Part shown: positions 1 to 5,388 of the stretch, one piece after another
Numbering within the stretch: the first letter of the stretch is position 1
Layout of the letters: every line of letters starts with the position of its first letter
NCBI GenBank assembly: GCA_028702395.1
Contig: JAQVOV010000034.1
Coordinates: forward strand, 1 to 13,123
From: Candidatus Omnitrophota bacterium
GTDB taxonomy: Bacteria > Omnitrophota > Gorgyraeia > JABMRN01
Reading direction: 5' to 3'
DNA length: 13,123 nt
Notes under the pieces: model-generated
The model's input: the letters and a program-made list of their open reading frames with translations, nothing else
Told to the model about the DNA's origin: nothing
The model's database searches: none
Position numbers and translations under genes: made by a program

Positions 1-413
1 CCTTTTTTTGAAAGCAAATACACAGGAGCAAATAATAATGCAGACAATACTAACCCTCCTGTTACTAGTGTATTATTAATATCCAAAAATGCTATTAAAG
101 GTAATCCTGCAATAATATTCCAAAAAGACATCAATGGTTTAATATCAATTAATAACCATCCGCCTATAGCATCAGTAAAATGATAAAGGCCTAATAAATA
201 TATAAGTTTGAATATAGGAAGGACAAGCATAGTTGTTAATCTGTTTATCTTGAAAATTAAAAAACATATAACAAGCAATATCCCAAGAACTCCTTTCAAA
301 GGGATAAAGCCCATGAACATTCCCATGCAGACACCAAGTGCTATTTCCTGTGCAGAGACATTAGAATCAAACAATTTTATTATTTTCATAGGTAAGTTAA
401 TAAAAGGTAGCAT
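1..413 (-). CDS. TIGR03546-type membrane protein, N-terminal part
   Basis: This reading frame starts at 413 and runs off the left edge, giving 137 residues with no stop. It begins MLPFINLPMKIIKLFD, followed by EIALGVCMGMFMGFIPLKG, then a hydrophobic run, a short polar turn (FKINR), and two or three more hydrophobic segments ending near APVYLLSKK. The 'S-x-x-E-I-A-L-G-x-x-x-G-x-x-x-G-x-x-P' opening resembles the TIGR03546 / DUF2062-like family of small bacterial inner-membrane proteins, whose function is not known. GGAG lies five bases before the ATG and supports this start. The gene begins 45 bp after the msrAB stop on the same strand, so the two may be co-transcribed. The family call is from remembered motif similarity; the C-terminus lies outside the window. 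Confidence 0.72.
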   Translation of the reverse strand, partial: MLPFINLPMKIIKLFDSNVSAQEIALGVCMGMFMGFIPLKGVLGILLVICFLIFKINRLTTMLVLPIFKLIYLLGLYHFTDAIGGWLLIDIKPLMSFWNIIAGLPLIAFLDINNTLVTGGLVLSALLFAPVYLLSKK

Positions 414-458
414 AGGTCTCCTTTTTTAAGAATTTAGTTTATATTTTATCATAGAATA

Positions 459-1550
459 TTATTTTTTTTCAAACTGTTTTAAATATTGCCCATATCCTTC
501 TTTTTCAAGGTCTTTTTTAGGGATAAATCTCATACATGCTGAATTTATACAATAACGTTTCCCTGTAGGTCCAGGCCCATCTTCAAATAGATGACCCAAA
601 TGAGAATCCCCTTCTTTGCTCCTAACCTCAGTTCTTGTTTTGCCATAACTTGTATCTGTTCTATTAAGAATATTATCATTGTCTATTGGTTTAGTAAAAC
701 TTGGCCAGCCTGTACCTGAATCAAATTTATCTTTTGAACTGAACAAAGGTTCTCCTGTAACAATATCAACATAAATACCTTCCTGTTTATTATCCCAAAA
801 TTCATTATTAAAAGCAGGTTCTGTGGCATTTTTTTGTGTTACCTTATATTGCATTTCTGTTAACTCTTTAATTCTCTTTTTTTTAGCTATATCTTTATCT
901 TTAGCACTCTGCTCATTAAGCAGCTTATCTTTTTCTTTCTCTGTCCATATTTTATTAAGATAATCATCCCTCCCTGAATGCTTTCTATAGTTCTTATATC
1001 TGGCAGTCTCCTTTTTATAATAATCCTGATGATATTCTTCTGCGGTATAAAAATTCGTATATGCAGCAATATCAGTAACAACAGGTTTTTTATAGTTCCC
1101 TGAGTCATTGATCCTTTGTTTTGATCTTTCTGCTGAAAGTCTCTGCTCATTATCATAATAGAATATAGCTGTTGAATAATGCTTACCTCTGTCAGCAAAC
1201 TGCCCATTATCATCTGTAGGGTCAACACTCATCCAAAATGTGTTCAAAAGATCCTCATATTTTATTAAAGAAGGATCATATGTAACTTGTATAACTTCCA
1301 AATATCCTTTTTGGGCATAATCTTTATAGGTAGGATCTTTTTCTTTGCCTCCTGCATATCCTGCTTTTACATCAACAACACCTTTTAACTGCTCAAAAGC
1401 AGGCTCCATGCACCAGAAACATCCTCCTGCGAACATTGCTTTTTTAAACTTGTTATCAGCATGAACATTGTTATCAAATACCATATGAATGCTCTCCACT
1501 ATAATAATAAAAGAAAGAATAAACAATAGAAGATTTTTTCTTTTTTTCAT
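459..1550 (-). CDS. msrAB: Periplasmic MsrA-MsrB fusion, peptide methionine sulfoxide reductase
   Basis: Bifunctional repair enzyme of 363 aa that reduces methionine S- and R-sulfoxides in proteins. Residues 1-31 form a signal peptide: a basic start, a hydrophobic core (LLLFILSFIIIV) and a plausible cleavage after VHA, so it should act outside the cytoplasm. The MsrA domain (about 36-195) has GGCFWCMEPAF with catalytic Cys44. The MsrB domain (about 228-358) has VTGEPLFSS, DSGTGWPSF, RTEVRS, DSHLGH and RYCINSA with catalytic Cys334. The zinc CxxC pairs of many MsrBs are absent. The resolving Cys found in Neisseria PilB (DSGCGWPSF) is Thr here, while an extra Cys338 sits four residues after the catalytic one. 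ATG 1550 has no Shine-Dalgarno. Met23 has GGAGAG upstream but would delete the signal peptide, so I keep the longer form. Confidence 0.95.
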   Translation of the reverse strand: MKKRKNLLLFILSFIIIVESIHMVFDNNVHADNKFKKAMFAGGCFWCMEPAFEQLKGVVDVKAGYAGGKEKDPTYKDYAQKGYLEVIQVTYDPSLIKYEDLLNTFWMSVDPTDDNGQFADRGKHYSTAIFYYDNEQRLSAERSKQRINDSGNYKKPVVTDIAAYTNFYTAEEYHQDYYKKETARYKNYRKHSGRDDYLNKIWTEKEKDKLLNEQSAKDKDIAKKKRIKELTEMQYKVTQKNATEPAFNNEFWDNKQEGIYVDIVTGEPLFSSKDKFDSGTGWPSFTKPIDNDNILNRTDTSYGKTRTEVRSKEGDSHLGHLFEDGPGPTGKRYCINSACMRFIPKKDLEKEGYGQYLKQFEKK

Positions 1551-1558
1551 GTTTTTCT

Positions 1559-1586
1559 ATTTTATCCTATATCTAGAAAAAGTCAA
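1559..1586 (-). promoter_or_regulatory. Possible sigma-70 promoter of msrAB
   Basis: On the minus strand TTGACT (1581-1586) is followed after 16 bp by TAAAAT (1559-1564); each matches five of six consensus bases. Transcription would begin around 1552, almost at the ATG, which fits the missing Shine-Dalgarno and would make the message leaderless. In such AT-rich DNA chance matches are common. Confidence 0.4.
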
Positions 1587-1645
1587 TGTTTTCTGTAAAT
1601 TGTCCATTTACAACAAAAATAGTCTTTCTTACAAAGTGATGATTT

Positions 1646-2044
1646 TTATAAGTTATATTGCCTAACACGAATAGCACCTGATCTGCTTTGTGGAGGATCG
1701 CCTATTCCCGTACCCATATATTTTTCTTCTGCATAGAAAAGTAAAGCACGTTTTCTCTTATGTGAAAACCTATAAGAAATACTTACTTTATCCTTGGTTA
1801 ATGTGCACGTTTGATTACTTGCTAAAGTAACCTGATCGACATTATTGCCGTTAGGGTCAAGCATAATAAAATCTGTGTCATTACTCCTAACTAGAGTAAC
1901 TGTACCTTCCTGATTATATCTTAACTGGGTTATATATTTCAATCTTCCCTGCATTCTGGCAAACTCAAATACATCTTCTGCATATAATTGGCAGACGAGC
2001 CCAACTACTATAAAGAAAATAAAAAATATTAAACCTTTTCTCAT
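1646..2044 (-). CDS. Secreted protein of unknown function, paralogue of 2412-2801
   Basis: A 132-aa protein I cannot assign to a family. Residues 1-22 look like a signal peptide (MRKGLIFFIFFIVVGLVCQLYA, cleaved before EDVF), so the mature protein is about 110 aa and probably periplasmic. The core, residues 34-95, aligns without gaps to the protein at 2412-2801 with 27 of 61 identities, including EGTVTL, F-x-M-x-D-x-NGN, QVTL and a Cys at residue 80 in both. Alternating hydrophobic and polar residues suggest a small beta-rich fold. The C-terminal tail (PPQSRSGAIRVRQYNL) is basic. AGGA five bases upstream supports the start. The spacer between the two paralogues carries a palindromic element and heptamer arrays, so they may no longer share a transcript. 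Confidence 0.8.
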   Translation of the reverse strand: MRKGLIFFIFFIVVGLVCQLYAEDVFEFARMQGRLKYITQLRYNQEGTVTLVRSNDTDFIMLDPNGNNVDQVTLASNQTCTLTKDKVSISYRFSHKRKRALLFYAEEKYMGTGIGDPPQSRSGAIRVRQYNL

Positions 2045-2059
2045 GCAATCCTCGTATTT

Positions 2060-2094
2060 CGTTAACCGTTAACCGTAAACCGTGAACCGTGACT
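2060..2094. repeat. Heptamer tandem repeat, CGTTAAC type
   Basis: Five consecutive 7-bp units occur: CGTTAAC, CGTTAAC, CGTAAAC, CGTGAAC, CGTGACT. The array begins 15 bp upstream of the secreted-protein start at 2044, so it lies in that gene's 5' region. Unit sequence drifts along the array while the 7-bp spacing is exact. Confidence 0.85.
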
Positions 2095-2110
2095 TATTAT
2101 TGCGTTTATA

Positions 2111-2273
2111 CTTGTCATCCCGGTTTTGCCGGCTATCAAGACGGCAAATACCGGCCTGCCTGCCGGACAGGCAGGGATCTCGGGTCCTTTAAACCATTCG
2201 CTATTAAGCTTTTTTCTTCGTACTAGATCCCGGTATTCCCCTGATTCAATAGGAAGGGAAACCGGGATGACAG
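2111..2273. mobile_element. MITE-like palindromic element with direct-repeat flanks
   Basis: A 163-bp non-coding element. The ends are inverted repeats: TGTCATCCCGGTTT at 2113-2126 and its exact reverse complement at 2259-2272, with a C/G pair outside them and a one-base difference at the left tip. TTTATA lies directly outside each end (2105-2110 and 2274-2279), as a target-site duplication would. Inside are further hairpins: GCCGG/CCGGC (2128-2132 with 2151-2155) and CCTGCCTG/CAGGCAGG (2155-2162 with 2168-2175). An imperfect stem near 2227-2268 re-uses the end sequence. No open frame is present, so it must depend on a transposase elsewhere. The family is not identified. Confidence 0.65.
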
Positions 2274-2291
2274 TTTATAAGCCCTCTTAAC

Positions 2292-2344
2292 CTTCCGTCT
2301 TCCGCCTTCCGTCTTCCGCCTTCCGTCTTCCGTCTTCCGTCTTC
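2292..2344. repeat. Heptamer tandem repeat, CTTCCGT type
   Basis: Seven full units of CTTCCGT or CTTCCGC followed by a partial CTTC, 53 bp in exact 7-bp phase. Only the last base of the unit varies (T or C). It lies between the MITE-like element and the next heptamer array in the 2045-2411 spacer, which holds no gene. Confidence 0.9.
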
Positions 2345-2352
2345 TAACATTA

Positions 2353-2395
2353 TATCTTTAAATCAATTGATATTATTCACTATTCACTATTCACC
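2353..2395 (+). repeat. Anchor sequence plus TATTCAC heptamer array
   Basis: The 16-bp TATCTTTAAATCAATT (2353-2368) is followed after five bases by three TATTCAC units (2374-2394). The same 16 bases, the same five-base gap and a heptamer differing by one base (TAGTCAC) occur on the other strand at 9405-9441. The array ends 17 bp after the stop of the secreted-protein gene at 2412, reading on that gene's strand. Confidence 0.8.
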
Positions 2396-2411
2396 AAGCC
2401 ATATCAACCGC

Positions 2412-2801
2412 TTAATAAGCAGCAACATAAACCGAGCCTGATTCCTTGTTACTGATCTGCCTATCAAGTGAAGTAAAAACATTTTCAACACTGAAAACCA
2501 AGACTGTCTTGAGGTTTCCTTTGAATTTGTAAATAATTACGGCAGTATCGGAGCTGAGTTTACACCATTGTTTCGGTTGTAAAGTAACTTGTTCGACTTC
2601 ATTACCATTTATATCCTGCATAGAAAAACCTATGTTCGGCTGTAAGATAAGAGTAACAGTACCGTCTTCATTAAACAATACCGAATTTATATGTTTTAAT
2701 TTAAAGGTTTGTTGAGCGTGATCTATAATACTTTCTCCGAATGAAAAAGGTATAGAAAACACTAACACAGAACATAAAAAGCATAAAAATATTTTCTTCA
2801 T
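2412..2801 (-). CDS. Secreted protein of unknown function, paralogue of 1646-2044
   Basis: A 129-aa protein with no family I recognise. The N-terminus (MKKIFLCFLCSVLVFSIPF) is a signal peptide with likely cleavage near residue 22, leaving about 107 residues outside the inner membrane. The two Cys of the signal are in its core and do not form a lipobox, so it is probably not a lipoprotein. Residues 34-95 match the neighbouring paralogue in register (DGTVTL, M-x-D-x-NGN, QVTL, Cys80); the C-terminal quarter has diverged. The ATG follows the DUF3147 gene's TAA by 13 bp with AAGGTG as ribosome binding site, so these two genes form a tight operon. A role at the envelope is inference from the signal and the membrane-protein neighbour. 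Confidence 0.8.
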   Translation of the reverse strand: MKKIFLCFLCSVLVFSIPFSFGESIIDHAQQTFKLKHINSVLFNEDGTVTLILQPNIGFSMQDINGNEVEQVTLQPKQWCKLSSDTAVIIYKFKGNLKTVLVFSVENVFTSLDRQISNKESGSVYVAAY

Positions 2802-2814
2802 ATTTGTTCACCTT

Positions 2815-3153
2815 TTATCTAAGTATAGCCTGATGAGTAAAAGCGCCTATACTCCAAACAAAAAAACCGATCGCCATGGAAAACGGGAAATTAATACCTT
2901 TTTTTAGAGAAAAGTATACAGCAACAAAAAAAAGGATCGTTGGAATAATACCCCAAATCGCGCCTTTATTATATTCTTTAAGAATTTGAATGTCTGATTT
3001 GGAATCAATGTATAGACAGATCATAACTAACACACCTGTAAGAGGCATAACACCTATAAGACCTGCCAAAGTAGGGACCTTTTTGCCTATCCAACTCGCA
3101 GTTAAAATAATTATAAGACTAACTAAGGTTTTTATTATCATATTTATCTTCAT
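2815..3153 (-). CDS. DUF3147-type small membrane protein
   Basis: A 112-aa, strongly hydrophobic protein with four predicted membrane segments: about 5-22, 28-47, 62-78 and 84-104 in this numbering. The pattern 'K-x-L-V-S-L-I-I-I-L-T' then LAGLIGVMPLTGVLVMICLYID is typical of DUF3147 / GlpM-like proteins, whose function is not established. The start is uncertain. An in-frame TTG at 3180 would add nine residues, and ATG 3141 would remove four. None has a clear Shine-Dalgarno. A promoter-like TATAAT overlaps ATG 3153, which would favour ATG 3141 or leaderless translation. It is the first gene of a short operon with the secreted protein at 2412-2801 and follows directly after the helicase terminator. 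Confidence 0.75.
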   Translation of the reverse strand: MKINMIIKTLVSLIIILTASWIGKKVPTLAGLIGVMPLTGVLVMICLYIDSKSDIQILKEYNKGAIWGIIPTILFFVAVYFSLKKGINFPFSMAIGFFVWSIGAFTHQAILR

Positions 3154-3180
3154 TATACTGCTGTTATTACACATATGCAA
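3152..3180 (-). promoter_or_regulatory. Possible promoter of the DUF3147 operon
   Basis: TTGCAT (3175-3180) and a perfect TATAAT (3152-3157) are separated by exactly 17 bp, right after the T-tract of the preceding terminator, where a new promoter is needed. It overlaps the annotated 5' end of the gene, so transcription would start near 3145. Confidence 0.45.
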
Positions 3181-3195
3181 AGAAATTTTGCTAAT

Positions 3196-3229
3196 AAAAA
3201 AGGCCTGCTATTTTTCATAGCAAGCCTTT
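3196..3229 (-). terminator. Rho-independent terminator of the helicase gene
   Basis: Read on the minus strand, AAAGGCTTGCTAT and ATAGCAGGCCTTT pair at 12 of 13 positions around a five-base loop and are followed by six T (3196-3201). It lies 75 bp downstream of the helicase stop and just before the next gene. Confidence 0.85.
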
Positions 3230-3233
3230 CCTG

Positions 3234-3300
3234 AAACTCTATTCAGAACCTTCCTACACTATATGCGATTTGCGCTTATGCGCTTTGCTATTCGCTATAT
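3234..3300 (-). repeat. Dispersed repeat with degenerate GC-rich heptamers (copy 1)
   Basis: Between the helicase stop and its terminator, a motif that reads GGAAGGTTCT on the minus strand (3245-3254) adjoins degenerate 7-bp units (TATGCGA, TTTGCGC, TTATGCGC, TTTGCTA, TTCGCTA; + strand 3262-3297). The 21 bp at 3268-3288 recur exactly at 10049-10069, again just after the stop of a minus-strand gene and again next to the GGAAGGTTCT motif. Confidence 0.7.
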
Positions 3301-3303
3301 TAT

Positions 3304-5064
3304 TTATCGTTCTCTTGGATCTCTTCCGCTTGATCTTTTTGGTGAATATGATGAACTTTGTCCTGATGAAAATCTTGAACCTTGTCCTCTATAACTTCCA
3401 TGTCCTGCTGAAGGTCTTGGTCCTCTTGATGATCTGAATCCTCCCGCACCTCTCGGACCTCTATTATCTGTTCCATGTCCTACCCCAAAGGATTTAGCTT
3501 TATTGGCTTTAGACATATGCATACCTTTTCCATGCTTATCTTTGAAATACTCAGTAAGCTGTTCAGCTTCTTGAAAAGGAAGAGTGACAAAAGAAAAAGT
3601 TTCCATTATTTGAATATCGCGTATATCATTATCTCTTATATTACACTTATCTTTTATATAGTCTGCAAGGCTTTTAGCTGTTAACCCATCTATTTTACCT
3701 TGTCTTACAAATAAGCGAGTTTTACCCCTCATCTCAACAGTACCTCTTGATTCATCAATTTCAACATAGCTTTTTTCATCTAAAGCTTCTTTAAATGAAT
3801 TCTGTAAAAGTGCTGCTATAATATTTCCTGGGGTATTATTTTCAAGAAGTTGTTCCGCCATCTGAAGATACTCTGGTTTAGGAGTTTCTTTAACGATGTT
3901 TTCCAAAGTCCCTTGTATCCTTTGTCTTTTCTGTGCAATAACATCTTTGACCTTAGGCAATATTTCTTTACGTATATCTGCCTGAATATCACGACTTATG
4001 AATTTTAATCTCCTGTACTCAGCCGGAGTAATAAAAGTAATAGCCGTACCATCTTTCCCTGCCCGTCCTGTACGTCCAATTCTATGAACATATGACTCAG
4101 GATCCTGTGGAAGAGAATAATTTATAACATGTGTAAGATCATGTACATCTATACCGCGTGCTGCAACATCCGTTGCAACCATGATATTGGATCTTTTCTT
4201 TTTGAATCTTTGAAGTATTTTTTCTCTTAGACTTTGTGACATATCTCCATGTAGACCATCTGCATTATACCCGCGCTCTATAAGTCTGCTTGAAACAGTA
4301 TCAACTTCTACTTTAGTTCTGCAGAAGACTATTCCATAAAAATCTTCTTCCATATCGATAATACGGCAGAAAGATTCAAATTTATCTCCTTGAGAAACCT
4401 CAAAATATATCTGATCCGTACGGCTTATAGTCAAATTCCCTTTAGCTACCCGAAAAACATCATGTTCTTTCATGAACTTTTCAGCTATTTTCATAATTGC
4501 ATTCGGCATAGTAGCAGAAAAAAGCATGGTACGTTTTTCTTGCGATGTTTGCCCAAATATAGCCTTAACATCCTCTTCAAATCCCATGTTAAGCATTTCA
4601 TCAGCTTCATCCAGAACAAAAAACGAAATATCCTTTATCTTTAATGTTTTTCTTTCAAGATGATCCATAACACGACCCGGAGTACCAACAACAATATCAA
4701 CCCCCTTTTTTAAAGCCCTAAATTGCTGATCAATGGATTGTCCTCCATATATAGGGACAATACTTAATCTTTTGGATCCTTTTAAAGAATTTATCTCTTC
4801 TGCTACTTGTATTGCAAGTTCTCTTGTAGGGGTAAGAATAAGTGCTTGCACATTTTTAGAATTTTCTTTTAAAAGCTCTATCATAGGCAACCCAAAAGCT
4901 GCAGTTTTTCCTGTACCTGTCTGAGCTTGACCAACAACATCTTTCACTCCTAAAAGTATTGCAGGAATGGTTTTTTCCTGTATTGGAGTAGGTGTTTCAA
5001 ATCCTTTTTTTTCTAAAACAGCTAAAACTTCTTCTGATAATCCCAGTTGATTAAATGATAACAT
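3304..5064 (-). CDS. deaD: DEAD-box ATP-dependent RNA helicase (CsdA/DeaD type)
   Basis: A 586-aa helicase that remodels structured RNA, typically in ribosome assembly, mRNA decay and cold adaptation. The Q-motif region is F4 to Q29 (GFETPTPIQ). Motif I is AQTGTGKT at 47-54, Ia PTRELA 79-84, Ib TPGR 128-131, II DEAD 152-155, III SAT 183-185, V near ATDVAARGID 297-306 and VI HRIGRTGRAG 327-336. Residues about 447-520 form the DbpA-type RNA-binding domain (KTRLFVRQGKIDG, FSFVTLP). The last 60 residues are rich in Gly, Arg and Ser, a disordered RNA-binding tail. All catalytic motifs are intact and the length fits the family. The ribosome binding site is a weak purine run (AAAGAGAGAAAAG). A 324-bp leader region with a large hairpin precedes it and a clear terminator follows. 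Confidence 0.95.
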   Translation of the reverse strand: MLSFNQLGLSEEVLAVLEKKGFETPTPIQEKTIPAILLGVKDVVGQAQTGTGKTAAFGLPMIELLKENSKNVQALILTPTRELAIQVAEEINSLKGSKRLSIVPIYGGQSIDQQFRALKKGVDIVVGTPGRVMDHLERKTLKIKDISFFVLDEADEMLNMGFEEDVKAIFGQTSQEKRTMLFSATMPNAIMKIAEKFMKEHDVFRVAKGNLTISRTDQIYFEVSQGDKFESFCRIIDMEEDFYGIVFCRTKVEVDTVSSRLIERGYNADGLHGDMSQSLREKILQRFKKKRSNIMVATDVAARGIDVHDLTHVINYSLPQDPESYVHRIGRTGRAGKDGTAITFITPAEYRRLKFISRDIQADIRKEILPKVKDVIAQKRQRIQGTLENIVKETPKPEYLQMAEQLLENNTPGNIIAALLQNSFKEALDEKSYVEIDESRGTVEMRGKTRLFVRQGKIDGLTAKSLADYIKDKCNIRDNDIRDIQIMETFSFVTLPFQEAEQLTEYFKDKHGKGMHMSKANKAKSFGVGHGTDNRGPRGAGGFRSSRGPRPSAGHGSYRGQGSRFSSGQSSSYSPKRSSGRDPRER

Positions 5065-5170
5065 ATCTTTTCTCTCTTTCTTTTAATATCTATGTGATTT
5101 GTGTTTTTTGTATTGAGCCTGCTGCCGTAAGGCAGGTAGACTGTGGAAGACTACATAAAAAGTTTTCTAC

Positions 5171-5225
5171 AAAAAAACTCATGACACCACTAGCTATTAA
5201 ATATAGCTGAAGCCCTCATGAGTTT
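5171..5225 (-). terminator. Large hairpin with T-tract between htpG and deaD
   Basis: On the minus strand AAACTCATGA (complement of 5216-5225) pairs perfectly with TCATGAGTTT (complement of 5175-5184), enclosing 31 bases that can fold again through AGCTAT/ATAGCT-like arms. Seven T close it (5171-5177). It could end the htpG transcript or act as an attenuator in the deaD leader. Elsewhere in the 5065-5388 spacer I see a small CTGCC/GGCAG hairpin with a GTAA loop (5122-5135), a degenerate heptamer run and a possible promoter, but no gene. Confidence 0.6.
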
Positions 5226-5253
5226 ACCTGTAAATAGGCAAAACGAATAATAA

Positions 5254-5274
5254 GACATACGACACATGACTTAT
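5254..5274. repeat. Degenerate heptamer run, GACNNAT type
   Basis: Three units in 7-bp phase, GACATAC, GACACAT, GACTTAT, share only GAC and a few positions. It is weak alone and is listed because the 7-bp period recurs in most spacers of the window. Confidence 0.4.
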
Positions 5275-5305
5275 CAACCCAATTAGGCTTTAACTTAATT
5301 TCCTT

Positions 5306-5333
5306 ATTGTACACCATGTTAAATACTTAACAA
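5306..5333 (-). promoter_or_regulatory. Possible promoter of deaD
   Basis: TTGTTA (5328-5333) and TACAAT (5306-5311) are spaced by 16 bp on the minus strand. Use of this promoter would give deaD a leader of roughly 230 nt containing the hairpin at 5171-5225. A TATAAT further upstream at about 5340 is an alternative. Confidence 0.35.
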
Positions 5334-5388
5334 GCTTTATATTATAATATTACACTATTGATACAAAAGCTTGCAGCAAAGATCAATA

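Noticed and set aside
208..429. Plus-strand open frames such as 208-429, 5393-5839 and 2990-3220
   Set aside because: They are antisense to well-supported minus-strand genes, lack ribosome binding sites and resemble no family.
2045..2411. Heptamer arrays as a CRISPR remnant
   Set aside because: The units are contiguous, 7 bp long and without spacers, and no cas gene is present.
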